A stretch of 6,571 nucleotides of DNA from Chitinophagaceae bacterium (GTDB taxonomy: Bacteria; Bacteroidota; Bacteroidia; Chitinophagales; Chitinophagaceae), in the NCBI GenBank assembly GCA_947481355.1, contig CANKGM010000119.1, positions 1 to 6,571 on the forward strand, read 5' to 3'. How positions within the stretch are numbered: position 1 is the first letter of the stretch; every line of letters starts with the position of its first letter. A model generated the notes under the pieces. It searched no databases. It worked only from the letters and a program-made list of their open reading frames with translations, and was not told the origin of the DNA. A program made the position numbers and the translations under genes. Positions 1-6,481 of the stretch are shown here, piece after piece.

Positions 1-1409
1 TTGCACAAATGTATTGGGATGGAACAAATAATCGGCCGGCAGCAAACAATCCTTGGCTCAATGCCGTTGCCACACACCCATTCAGTGTTGGCAATGACTT
101 TAATCATGAGGCTAGTGCAACTCAACGGTTAACCAATAGGGTCATGAAACATTGGATGAATAACTATAAAATAGATGGGTTTAGATGGGATTTATCAAAA
201 GGATTTACACAAACCAATAATCCAACTGATGTTGGAGCTTGGGGAAATTATGACGCCAGCCGTATTGCCATTTGGAAAAGAATCTATGATACACTACAAA
301 CTATTTCTCCAAATAGTTATTGCATATTAGAACATTTCGCAGACAATAATGAAGAGCGTGAACTCTCTGATTATGGAATGCTCCTTTGGGGTAATGGAAA
401 CTATAATTTCGCTCAAGCGACTATGGGCTATTCAGATGATGATTTTAGTGGCATTAGTGCTTCAAAAAGAGGTTGGAATAATAATCACCTCATTGGATAT
501 ATGGAAAGTCATGATGAGGAAAGAATCATGTACAAAAACGTAACGTCTGGTAATACAGTTGGAACATACAACATCAAAGATCCTGTTACAGCGCTAAAAC
601 GAAATGGGATGGCTGCTGCATTCTGGGCCATGTTACCTGGACCAAAAATGATGTGGCAATTTGAAGAATTAGGTTTCCCTTATTCCATCAATACCTGTAC
701 CGATGGTTCTGTAAGCAATAATTGTAGGCTAGATAACAAAAATCCAGTTTGGAATTTTTATCAAGATCCTTTTAAAAGAGGATTGTATGATGTCTTTTCA
801 AATTTGATTAGGCTTAGAATGAAAAGCAATTATTTTACAACATTCACTAAAACGAATTATACATATAATTTCAGCACAAGAGTTAAGACTCTTTCTATCA
901 ACGATGATTCATTAAAAATAGTGGTAGTTGGAAATTTTGACCTGACTGACGCTTCTCTAGCAATCACTTTCCCTGCCGATGGAGTTTGGTATAGCTATCT
1001 AACAGGAACTAGTCTTAATGTATCTGGCGGAACAACCACCATCAATTTAAAGCCAGGAGAATATCATGTTTATTTAAATAAAGACTTGAGCGCAAACCTC
1101 GTAACCGCAATACTATCTCCTACGATTCAAGCTCTTCATTCAGGTATCAAAATTTACCCTAATCCCGTAAAATCAAATGCCAAAATCAGCTATACCCTAG
1201 CCTCAGCAGGAAGAACACAAATTGATATCCTAGACCTAAATGGCACTAGAATCAGCACAGTGCTCAATTCAGTACAATCAGCTGGGAACCATACATTAGT
1301 GATTAATGAGAATACACTAAATCGCATTACCAAGAATAGTGGAATGTTGCTCCTAAAAATCACCAATGTTGGCAAGCAAGATATCAGTCGATTTATGGTG
1401 ATAAAATAA
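1..1409 (+). CDS. GH13 alpha-amylase-family enzyme with T9SS sorting domain, 5'-truncated
   Basis: This is the 3' part of a secreted alpha-amylase-type glycoside hydrolase, expected to cleave alpha-glucosidic bonds in starch-like glucans outside the cell or at its surface. The frame is open through base 3, so the ATG at base 9 is internal and the true start lies upstream. Counting from that Met, region II is GFRWD at residues 57-61 (Asp61 the likely nucleophile, Arg59 conserved), region III is ILEHF at 106-110 (Glu109 the likely acid/base), and region IV is ESHDEE at 166-171 (His168, Asp169). Region I and the signal peptide would be in the missing part. A beta-rich domain C follows at about 290-358, then a linker and a T9SS type A tail at about 378-466. 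The GH13 assignment is firm; exact substrate and subfamily cannot be told. It ends at TAA with 154 bases before the next gene and has no obvious functional link to it. Confidence 0.93.
   Translation, partial: AQMYWDGTNNRPAANNPWLNAVATHPFSVGNDFNHEASATQRLTNRVMKHWMNNYKIDGFRWDLSKGFTQTNNPTDVGAWGNYDASRIAIWKRIYDTLQTISPNSYCILEHFADNNEERELSDYGMLLWGNGNYNFAQATMGYSDDDFSGISASKRGWNNNHLIGYMESHDEERIMYKNVTSGNTVGTYNIKDPVTALKRNGMAAAFWAMLPGPKMMWQFEELGFPYSINTCTDGSVSNNCRLDNKNPVWNFYQDPFKRGLYDVFSNLIRLRMKSNYFTTFTKTNYTYNFSTRVKTLSINDDSLKIVVVGNFDLTDASLAITFPADGVWYSYLTGTSLNVSGGTTTINLKPGEYHVYLNKDLSANLVTAILSPTIQALHSGIKIYPNPVKSNAKISYTLASAGRTQIDILDLNGTRISTVLNSVQSAGNHTLVINENTLNRITKNSGMLLLKITNVGKQDISRFMVIK
1140..1406 (+). other. 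T9SS type A C-terminal sorting domain (within the amylase gene)
   Basis: The last roughly 89 residues open with the hallmark IKIYPNP and continue as a compact beta-sandwich pattern (ISYTL, QIDILDLNG, HTLVI, LLLKIT) ending in RFMVIK. This is the standard type A sorting signal, which sends a folded protein through the outer membrane by the type IX system and is usually cleaved or used for surface anchoring. It is the main reason for placing the window in the Bacteroidota. Confidence 0.93.
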
Positions 1410-1490
1410 TGGCAAAATGGCTGTATGAATCGGTTATTAAAACCTAGACTATTGTTGATTTTTTGTGAATAATCTGCCCATGAAGCATCC

Positions 1491-1502
1491 ATTGTTAACA
1501 AT
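1491..1502. repeat. 12-bp perfect palindrome in the amylase/DUF47 spacer
   Basis: ATTGTTAACAAT is identical to its own reverse complement and sits 61 bases before the DUF47 start. The rest of the spacer (1410-1563) holds a weak 4-bp GGTT/AACC stem at 1432-1444 and a six-T run at 1459-1464, but I see no convincing terminator, RNA gene or small coding region. The palindrome could be a dimeric regulator site for the phosphate genes, but such AT-rich palindromes also arise by chance. No function is claimed. Confidence 0.25.
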
Positions 1503-1563
1503 TTCGTAATATAGCTATACAAGTACCGCGAATTGATTTGAGGACCTTTGTAAAAATCATCAC

Positions 1564-2211
1564 ATGGCCGCAAATACATTCTTTAAAATATTCCTTCCAA
1601 AAGATAGAGTATTTTATACCTTATTTGAATCAGTTTCAGAAACCGTTCACAAAATGGCAATCAGCTTGATGGAAATGGTCAATGAATCTGATCCTGATAA
1701 AAGAGCAAGCATCCAGGCCCATATTGAAAATATGGAGCACAAAAATGATGACATAACACACAACATTTTCACTGAACTAGGAAGAAACTTTATTACCCCA
1801 TTCGATAGAGAAGACATTCATGCCTTAGCATCAGCATTAGATGATATCGCTGACTACATTTATGCATCTGCAAAAAAAATAAGCTTTTATCACATCAATC
1901 CAAATGATACGGGAATACATAAGCTTACCGATTTAGTAATGCAAGGAAGTGTTGAAATCAAAAAAGCAGTATACGGACTTCGCGACATGAAAAATCTTCG
2001 CGAAATGACCAGTGCATTAATTAAAATTAACAGCATAGAAAACCAAGCAGATGATGTATTTGACATGAGTATTGAAATGCTCTTTCAAAACGAAAACGAC
2101 TTCAAAGAAGTAATTAAGAAACGAGAAATTTACCAAGTATTAGAAATTGCTACAGACAAATGTGAGGATGCAGCAAATGTAATTGAGTCAATTATTATCA
2201 AATACTCTTAA
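1564..2211 (+). CDS. DUF47 / PhoU-like phosphate transport accessory protein
   Basis: A 215-residue, all-helical cytoplasmic protein of the DUF47 family (PhoU-related, also called phosphate transport regulator). Family members are usually encoded beside a PiT transporter and are thought to modulate its activity. The N-terminus (FFKIFLPKDRVFYTLFE, residues 6-22) is typical of the family, which supports the ATG used. Acidic metal-binding-type motifs recur along the helices: IENMEHKNDD (54-63), ALDDIADYI (91-99), SIENQADDVFD (157-167) and ATDKCEDAANVIE (196-208). There is no signal peptide or membrane segment. The start lacks a well-placed Shine-Dalgarno; the nearest purine run (GAGG at 1540-1543) is about 20 bases away. 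It ends in tandem stops, TAA then TAG (2209-2214). The PiT gene follows after 37 bases, so the two probably form one transcript. Family assignment is secure; the exact regulatory mechanism is not. Confidence 0.93.
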   Translation: MAANTFFKIFLPKDRVFYTLFESVSETVHKMAISLMEMVNESDPDKRASIQAHIENMEHKNDDITHNIFTELGRNFITPFDREDIHALASALDDIADYIYASAKKISFYHINPNDTGIHKLTDLVMQGSVEIKKAVYGLRDMKNLREMTSALIKINSIENQADDVFDMSIEMLFQNENDFKEVIKKREIYQVLEIATDKCEDAANVIESIIIKYS

Positions 2212-2248
2212 TAGGAGTCGATAGCAAAGAACAAATCAATTTATTCGC

Positions 2249-3958
2249 ATGTCCCTTCTCGTCATAATTATTATACTCGCATTATTATTCGACTACATTA
2301 ATGGATTTCATGATGCAGCGAACTCAATTGCCACCGTTGTTTCAACCAAAGTTTTAACACCCTTTCAAGCAGTACTTTGGGCAGCCCTATTTAACTGTGT
2401 AGCGTTTTGGATCTTCAAAGATCACGCAGTAGCAAATACAATCAGCAAAACAGTCTTCAAAGAATTCATTACACTACAAGTAATTTTAGCAGGACTCCTA
2501 GCTGCAATTTTTTGGAACCTATTAACCTGGTGGTATGGAATACCTTCATCATCATCTCATACATTAATTGGTGGTTTTGCTGGCGCAGCCATTGCACATG
2601 GTATCATGTCACAAGGCGCTGATATCTCATGGTCAAAAATTGTAGATAGCGAGACAATTATAAAAACAGTTTTATTTATTTTCCTTGCACCACTAATTGG
2701 GATGGCCATTTCCATTTTCATCACCATCGTCACCATATACCAAAACATCTGGATTAGACTTGGAATAATAGCCCTTACAACACTGATTACCATTTATATA
2801 TTTGATGGATTTGAAGAAAAGAAAATGGATGAAGGCGTTCAAAAATTCATCAAGCTAGATAAATACAAAACTGATTATGCAAAAGCCTTAACAGCACTTA
2901 AGGTCAACCAAAATGATTCAACCGCTCTAAAGAATAGTACAAGCGCAAAAGAAAAACTCGATAAAGCTCAGTTAGTATATGAAAAACTTGCCCCCCTTGT
3001 TTCACAATATGATCAAATTGGACCTGATTCTATTGTACACTATGCTTCTAATAATGGGCTATTAAAAGAAATCGAAGTAAGCAAACTAAAGGATGAAGTT
3101 AGAAATGCCAATAACTTTCTGATTCTAGAAGCCTTATCCTTTGAAAAAGCAGAGCAGAAAAAAGAATTCGACATCGCAAAAGTAGAAACAGAAAAATATA
3201 AAGTCCCTTTAAAAAAATACCTCAATAAAGAACTATCCTTAGATAGCACCCTAATTGAATTAAGTGCTTTATACCCATTAGCATCTATGAATATCAATAA
3301 GATCAAAACAAAAATTGAGAAATTTGATATAGAAAAATCATTCAAAAAAGATATTGAAAAATCAGACAACCATGTTATCGTTTGGGGCATTGCACTGACA
3401 TCATTGCTCTTCATGTTGATTTATTTATACGTAGAAAAAATAAAAAAACCAACAGCCTATACAGTAGCCAATATGTTCAAAAAACTTCAATTATTTAGTT
3501 CTGCCGCATTCAGTATTGGCCATGGTGGTAACGATGCTCAAAAAGTAATGGGCATAATTGGTGCAGCATTAATAGCAAGTGGAAATATACAAGACTTCGG
3601 TCAACTCCCTAATTGGGTTCCCGTTGCCTGCTACCTTGCTATCGGAATCGGGACAATGAGTGGAGGCTGGAAAATTGTAAAAACAATGGGGACAAAGATC
3701 ACCAAGGTTACTCCATTAGAAGGAGTTGCTGCAGAAACAGCTGGTGCATTTACATTGTTTTTTACCGGACAAATGGGAATTCCTGTTTCAACAACACATA
3801 CCATCACAGGATCAATAATAGGCGTAGGTGCTACCAAAAGATTAAGTGCAGTACGATGGGGAGTGACGTCTTCATTAATGGTAGCCTGGATATTAACAAT
3901 ACCAGTTAGTGCATTGCTCGCAGCCTTAATTTATTGGATAACTACATTTTTCTTTTAA
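2249..3958 (+). CDS. PiT-family inorganic phosphate transporter with long central insertion
   Basis: A 569-residue inner-membrane phosphate permease of the PiT family (PitA/PHO4 type), which typically imports phosphate driven by an H+ or Na+ gradient. The two inverted halves each keep both signature motifs: GFHDAANS (19-26) and GIPSSSSHTLIGG (97-109) in the first, GHGGNDAQK (424-432) and GIPVSTTHTITGS (510-522) in the second. Hydrophobic segments lie near 1-18, 40-57, 74-95, 104-120, 137-163, 168-186, 375-395, 415-443, 456-475, 495-508 and 538-568. Between the halves is a hydrophilic, Lys/Glu-rich helical stretch of about 185 residues (188-372), so the protein is longer than the roughly 500-residue E. 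coli PitA. The start is placed just before the first membrane helix, as usual for the family. The upstream DUF47 gene is its expected partner. Whether Pi is taken as a metal complex, and which ion drives transport, cannot be read from sequence. Confidence 0.95.
   Translation: MSLLVIIIILALLFDYINGFHDAANSIATVVSTKVLTPFQAVLWAALFNCVAFWIFKDHAVANTISKTVFKEFITLQVILAGLLAAIFWNLLTWWYGIPSSSSHTLIGGFAGAAIAHGIMSQGADISWSKIVDSETIIKTVLFIFLAPLIGMAISIFITIVTIYQNIWIRLGIIALTTLITIYIFDGFEEKKMDEGVQKFIKLDKYKTDYAKALTALKVNQNDSTALKNSTSAKEKLDKAQLVYEKLAPLVSQYDQIGPDSIVHYASNNGLLKEIEVSKLKDEVRNANNFLILEALSFEKAEQKKEFDIAKVETEKYKVPLKKYLNKELSLDSTLIELSALYPLASMNINKIKTKIEKFDIEKSFKKDIEKSDNHVIVWGIALTSLLFMLIYLYVEKIKKPTAYTVANMFKKLQLFSSAAFSIGHGGNDAQKVMGIIGAALIASGNIQDFGQLPNWVPVACYLAIGIGTMSGGWKIVKTMGTKITKVTPLEGVAAETAGAFTLFFTGQMGIPVSTTHTITGSIIGVGATKRLSAVRWGVTSSLMVAWILTIPVSALLAALIYWITTFFF
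2810..3364 (+). other. Charged helical insertion between the two PiT halves
   Basis: Residues 188-372 of the transporter are hydrophilic and rich in Lys, Glu, Asp and Asn, with several stretches that look like amphipathic or coiled-coil helices (around 198-250, 270-318 and 347-371). No cysteines, signature folds or known catalytic motifs are visible. It occupies the position of the large inter-half loop known in some PiT proteins, which is cytoplasmic in the vertebrate members. Its side of the membrane here is inferred from that analogy. It could contact the DUF47 partner, but nothing in the sequence proves this. Confidence 0.7.
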
Positions 3959-3987
3959 GGGTTAATTCCGCAAATACCCTGAATTAA
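3958..3987. terminator. Possible weak bidirectional terminator between convergent genes
   Basis: The 25-base gap between the PiT stop and the nadB stop contains two mutually exclusive inverted repeats. One is TTAATTC (3962-3968) with GAATTAA (3981-3987), a 7-bp perfect stem with a 12-base loop that overlaps the nadB stop codon. The other is AGGGT (3958-3962) with ACCCT (3976-3980), which could extend by ATT/AAT (3965-3967 with 3973-3975) across a two-base bulge. Neither is GC-rich or followed by a clear T-run on the plus strand. Position is the main argument for termination. Confidence 0.3.
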
Positions 3988-5498
3988 AGTGACTCATTAA
4001 AATGAACACCAATATTCTGCTTTTGATCTAAGGCGTCTTGAAGCAACCACAATGCGATATAATACATGTGATTGGTTTCGATATCGGACAACGTATAGTC
4101 GGACAAAATCGGGCTGTTAGATAATGTAGTAGTTATCCAATCAACCATAGCATGCATGTTATCGGTTCTCTTTATTATGGCAGCATTTTCCGACATCTTT
4201 TGTTGCAATGCTTCTCTTGATAATTTCTTTATTGGAAAGTAGGTGAATTCATGGTCTACTTTAATTGAATCTTTTTTAGATGATTTGGCATTGAATATTT
4301 CAAAAGCTGCTTTTTTTGCAAAATAAACCGCTTCCAACAGTGAATTTGATGCAAGTCGATTTGCTCCATGCAAACCTGTATTAGCACATTCGCCTATTGC
4401 ATACAAGCCTTCAATAGATGTCTTACCGGAATCACTCACTTCTATACCACCGCATAAATAATGCTGTGTAGGCACTACAGGTATCCATTCTTTCGAAATA
4501 TCTAATCCCATATTCTCTAGACAATAGGAATAAATAGTTGGAAAATGTGTCTTAATTTTTTCATCCCCTAACTGTGTAGCATCTAAAAAAATATGCTTAG
4601 CTCCTGTCTTTTTCATTTCTGAAAAAATAGCCCTTGATACAATATCTCTAGGAGCTAAATCAGCTCTTTCATCATATAGCTTCATAAAAGACTCACCCTT
4701 CTCATTTCGTAAAATAGCACCAGCACCTCTTATCGCTTCTGTAATTAAATAAGTTGTTTGCTTATCGCTGTATAATCCAGTGGGGTGAAACTGAACATAA
4801 CATAATTCTTTGAGTGATGCACCGAGCTCTTTTGCAAAGAATATAGAATCCCCAGTACATATAGGCTGATTGGTTGTCTTGGCGTAAAGCGCTCCAATTC
4901 CTCCTCCTGCCAACACTACTGTGTCTGCTGATATAGTTCGAATAGATTGATTTTCGATATGCTGAAGCTTCAAATAAAATACGCCAGATTTCGCTCGCTC
5001 TATTTGTGTAACGGCATTGTATTCAAAATAAGAGACCTGAGATAGTTTTGTGGCTTTCTCTGTTAAGGTTGATTGTATCGCTGCACCTGTTGCATCTTTA
5101 TGATGCCAAATTCTGCTAAACTGATGTCCCCCCTCTTTAACTAAATCGAAACTCCCTTTCTCCGTTCTGTCAAAATCCATTCCCCAACGAATCAGGTCAT
5201 CAATCACTTCAGGTGCTGAACTCACAACCTGTTCAACAATCTTAATATTATTAGAATTTCCGCCTGCAACCAAGGTATCATCTATATGCGATTGAAAACT
5301 ATCCGACGCAGATGTTACAGCAGCAATGCCCCCTTGTGCCCAGTTGGTATTGGTTTGATCAAATCTGCCTTTGGCTATAATCGCTACAGATATATCCTTA
5401 CCTTTATCAACCGATAACTCTTGAAGATAATTCACCAACGACAATCCAGCTATGCCAGATCCCATGATAGCCACGTCAAAATGTTCCATTTTCACCAT
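3984..5498 (-). CDS. nadB: L-aspartate oxidase
   Basis: A 504-residue cytoplasmic flavoenzyme that oxidises L-aspartate to iminoaspartate, the first step of de novo NAD synthesis. The N-terminal FAD-binding loop is GSGIAGL (Gly13, Gly15, Gly18), followed by NTNWAQGGIA (50-59). By comparison with E. coli NadB, substrate-site residues appear as Glu122 in KEGGH, His238 in QFHPTG, Arg284 in APRDIVSRA, His346 in HYLCGG and Arg381 in HGANRLASNS. The family is homologous to SdhA/FrdA, but adjacency to nadA and nadC settles the call. The ATG at 5498 shares its A with the nadA TAA stop (TAATG), suggesting translational coupling; a second ATG three codons in (Met4, base 5489) is also possible. The C-terminus is somewhat shorter than in E. 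coli (540 residues), and the usual ESRG-x-H element appears as KQNIGVHF (493-500). Confidence 0.95.
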   Translation of the reverse strand: MVKMEHFDVAIMGSGIAGLSLVNYLQELSVDKGKDISVAIIAKGRFDQTNTNWAQGGIAAVTSASDSFQSHIDDTLVAGGNSNNIKIVEQVVSSAPEVIDDLIRWGMDFDRTEKGSFDLVKEGGHQFSRIWHHKDATGAAIQSTLTEKATKLSQVSYFEYNAVTQIERAKSGVFYLKLQHIENQSIRTISADTVVLAGGGIGALYAKTTNQPICTGDSIFFAKELGASLKELCYVQFHPTGLYSDKQTTYLITEAIRGAGAILRNEKGESFMKLYDERADLAPRDIVSRAIFSEMKKTGAKHIFLDATQLGDEKIKTHFPTIYSYCLENMGLDISKEWIPVVPTQHYLCGGIEVSDSGKTSIEGLYAIGECANTGLHGANRLASNSLLEAVYFAKKAAFEIFNAKSSKKDSIKVDHEFTYFPIKKLSREALQQKMSENAAIIKRTDNMHAMVDWITTTLSNSPILSDYTLSDIETNHMYYIALWLLQDALDQKQNIGVHFNESL

Positions 5499-5500
5499 TA
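5496..5500 (-). promoter_or_regulatory. nadA/nadB stop-start overlap (TAATG)
   Basis: On the minus strand the nadA TAA (5500-5498) and the nadB ATG (5498-5496) share one A. Such overlaps normally allow a terminating ribosome to restart on the next gene, which would keep NadA and NadB levels linked. No separate Shine-Dalgarno is evident. If Met4 of NadB is the real start, the overlap would instead be an 8-base gap. Confidence 0.65.
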
Positions 5501-6478
5501 TTTTATTGCCATCATATTATTCATTGCAACTGAGGCTTTACTGATTATGTCAGCAGATAATGTAATCTCAGGCAATTCATAATACAAAGCATTAAATACC
5601 TTTTCAAGCGTATTCATTTTCATATAAGGACATTCAGAACAAGCACAAGAATTAGTTTCCAATGCTGGAGCAGGTATCAACTTTTTCTCTGGAACCAACT
5701 CCCTCATCTTATACAAGATTCCTGCCTCAGTAGCAATGATGAATGTATTTACTTGAGATACTTTAGCATATTCAATAAGTGCTTTTGTAGATCCTATAAA
5801 ATCAGCACGATCTAGAATCTCAGGCTCACACTCAGGATGGGCAATCAATTCAGCCTCTGGAAATCTTGCCTGTAATGCAATCAATTTATCAATTGATATA
5901 TTCACATGAACAACACATGCACCATCCCATAAAATCAAATCCCTGCCCGTTTGTTTAGCAACATAGGTGCCTAAATTTTTATCTGGCGCAAAAATTATTT
6001 TCTTATCTGCTGGAACAGAATTAACCACATCAACTGCATTGGAAGAAGTACAAATGATATCACTCATAGCCTTCACTTCAGCTGAACAATTAATATAACT
6101 AACTACAACAGCACCTGGATGTGCAGATTTAAACGCTTCGAAATCAGCAGTAGGAGTTGAATCAGCCAAGGAACATCCCGCATTAAGATCAGGCAACAAT
6201 ACTTTTTTTCCGGGGTTTAATATCTTGGCCGTCTCTGCCATAAAATGAACTCCACAAAATAAAATGATGTCAGCATCTGTTTTCTTAGCTGCGTGAGCCA
6301 ACGCTAAACTATCACCTACCACATCTGCTAACGCCTGTATATCTGCACTCACATAATAATGGGCAAGTATAACGGCATTTTTTTGTTTCTTGAGTTCAAG
6401 AATCAACGTGCGCAAATCTTTATCTGTAGGTACCGACCTACTGATATATCCAACTCGATTTAATTCTTCTGTAAACAA
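5498..6478 (-). CDS. nadA: Quinolinate synthase A, TTG start
   Basis: A 326-residue cytoplasmic [4Fe-4S] enzyme that condenses iminoaspartate from NadB with dihydroxyacetone phosphate to give quinolinate. Substrate-site motifs are AHYY (39-42), SYINCSAEVKA (127-137) and AHPEC (213-217). The three expected cluster ligands are Cys102 in AGCSLAD, Cys188 in WDGACVVH and Cys283 in ECPYMKMN; extra cysteines at 278 and 280 lie beside the last. CGVHFMAETAKILNPGKK (75-92) is a classic family stretch. The start is inferred to be TTG at 6478: the frame is closed by the nadC TAG six bases upstream, and there is no ATG or GTG in frame before the conserved NAVILAHYY core. Length fits the family without missing domains. 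It lies between nadC and nadB with almost no spacing, so all three should be cotranscribed. Confidence 0.95.
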   Translation of the reverse strand: MFTEELNRVGYISRSVPTDKDLRTLILELKKQKNAVILAHYYVSADIQALADVVGDSLALAHAAKKTDADIILFCGVHFMAETAKILNPGKKVLLPDLNAGCSLADSTPTADFEAFKSAHPGAVVVSYINCSAEVKAMSDIICTSSNAVDVVNSVPADKKIIFAPDKNLGTYVAKQTGRDLILWDGACVVHVNISIDKLIALQARFPEAELIAHPECEPEILDRADFIGSTKALIEYAKVSQVNTFIIATEAGILYKMRELVPEKKLIPAPALETNSCACSECPYMKMNTLEKVFNALYYELPEITLSADIISKASVAMNNMMAIK

Positions 6479-6481
6479 TGT

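Noticed and set aside
9..11. ATG at base 9 as the real start of the amylase gene
   Set aside because: The frame is open to the window edge (Ala-Gln precede it), and the protein would lack a signal peptide, region I and the first half of the catalytic barrel. It is an internal Met.
1432..1464. Rho-independent terminator after the amylase gene
   Set aside because: The GGTT/AACC stem is only 4 bp and the six-T run begins 14 bases after it, so the parts do not form a normal terminator.
1492..1550. Promoter for the DUF47-PiT unit
   Set aside because: A sigma-70-like TTGTTA/TATACA pair (1492-1497, 1516-1521) and a Bacteroidota -7-like GACCTTTG (1543-1550) can be picked out. The first is poor and not the phylum's consensus; the second has no TTTG -33 partner at the right distance and would leave almost no leader. 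Not strong enough to annotate.
1190..1579. 129-codon minus-strand frame over the amylase tail and the spacer
   Set aside because: Most of it is antisense to the well-supported sorting domain, its translation resembles no family I know, and it overlaps the DUF47 start.
3040..3414. 124-codon minus-strand frame inside the PiT gene
   Set aside because: It is antisense to the PiT insertion. Its Ser/Phe/Leu-rich translation is what the complement of Lys/Glu-rich codons gives.
3613..3909. 98-codon plus-strand frame overlapping the PiT 3' end
   Set aside because: It is an out-of-frame shadow of the conserved second PiT repeat, with no recognisable features of its own.
3984..5498. Succinate dehydrogenase or fumarate reductase flavoprotein instead of NadB
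   Set aside because: The folds are homologous, but the length, the motifs and the position after nadC and nadA with coupled translation point to L-aspartate oxidase. No Sdh/Frd iron-sulphur or membrane subunit gene is adjacent.
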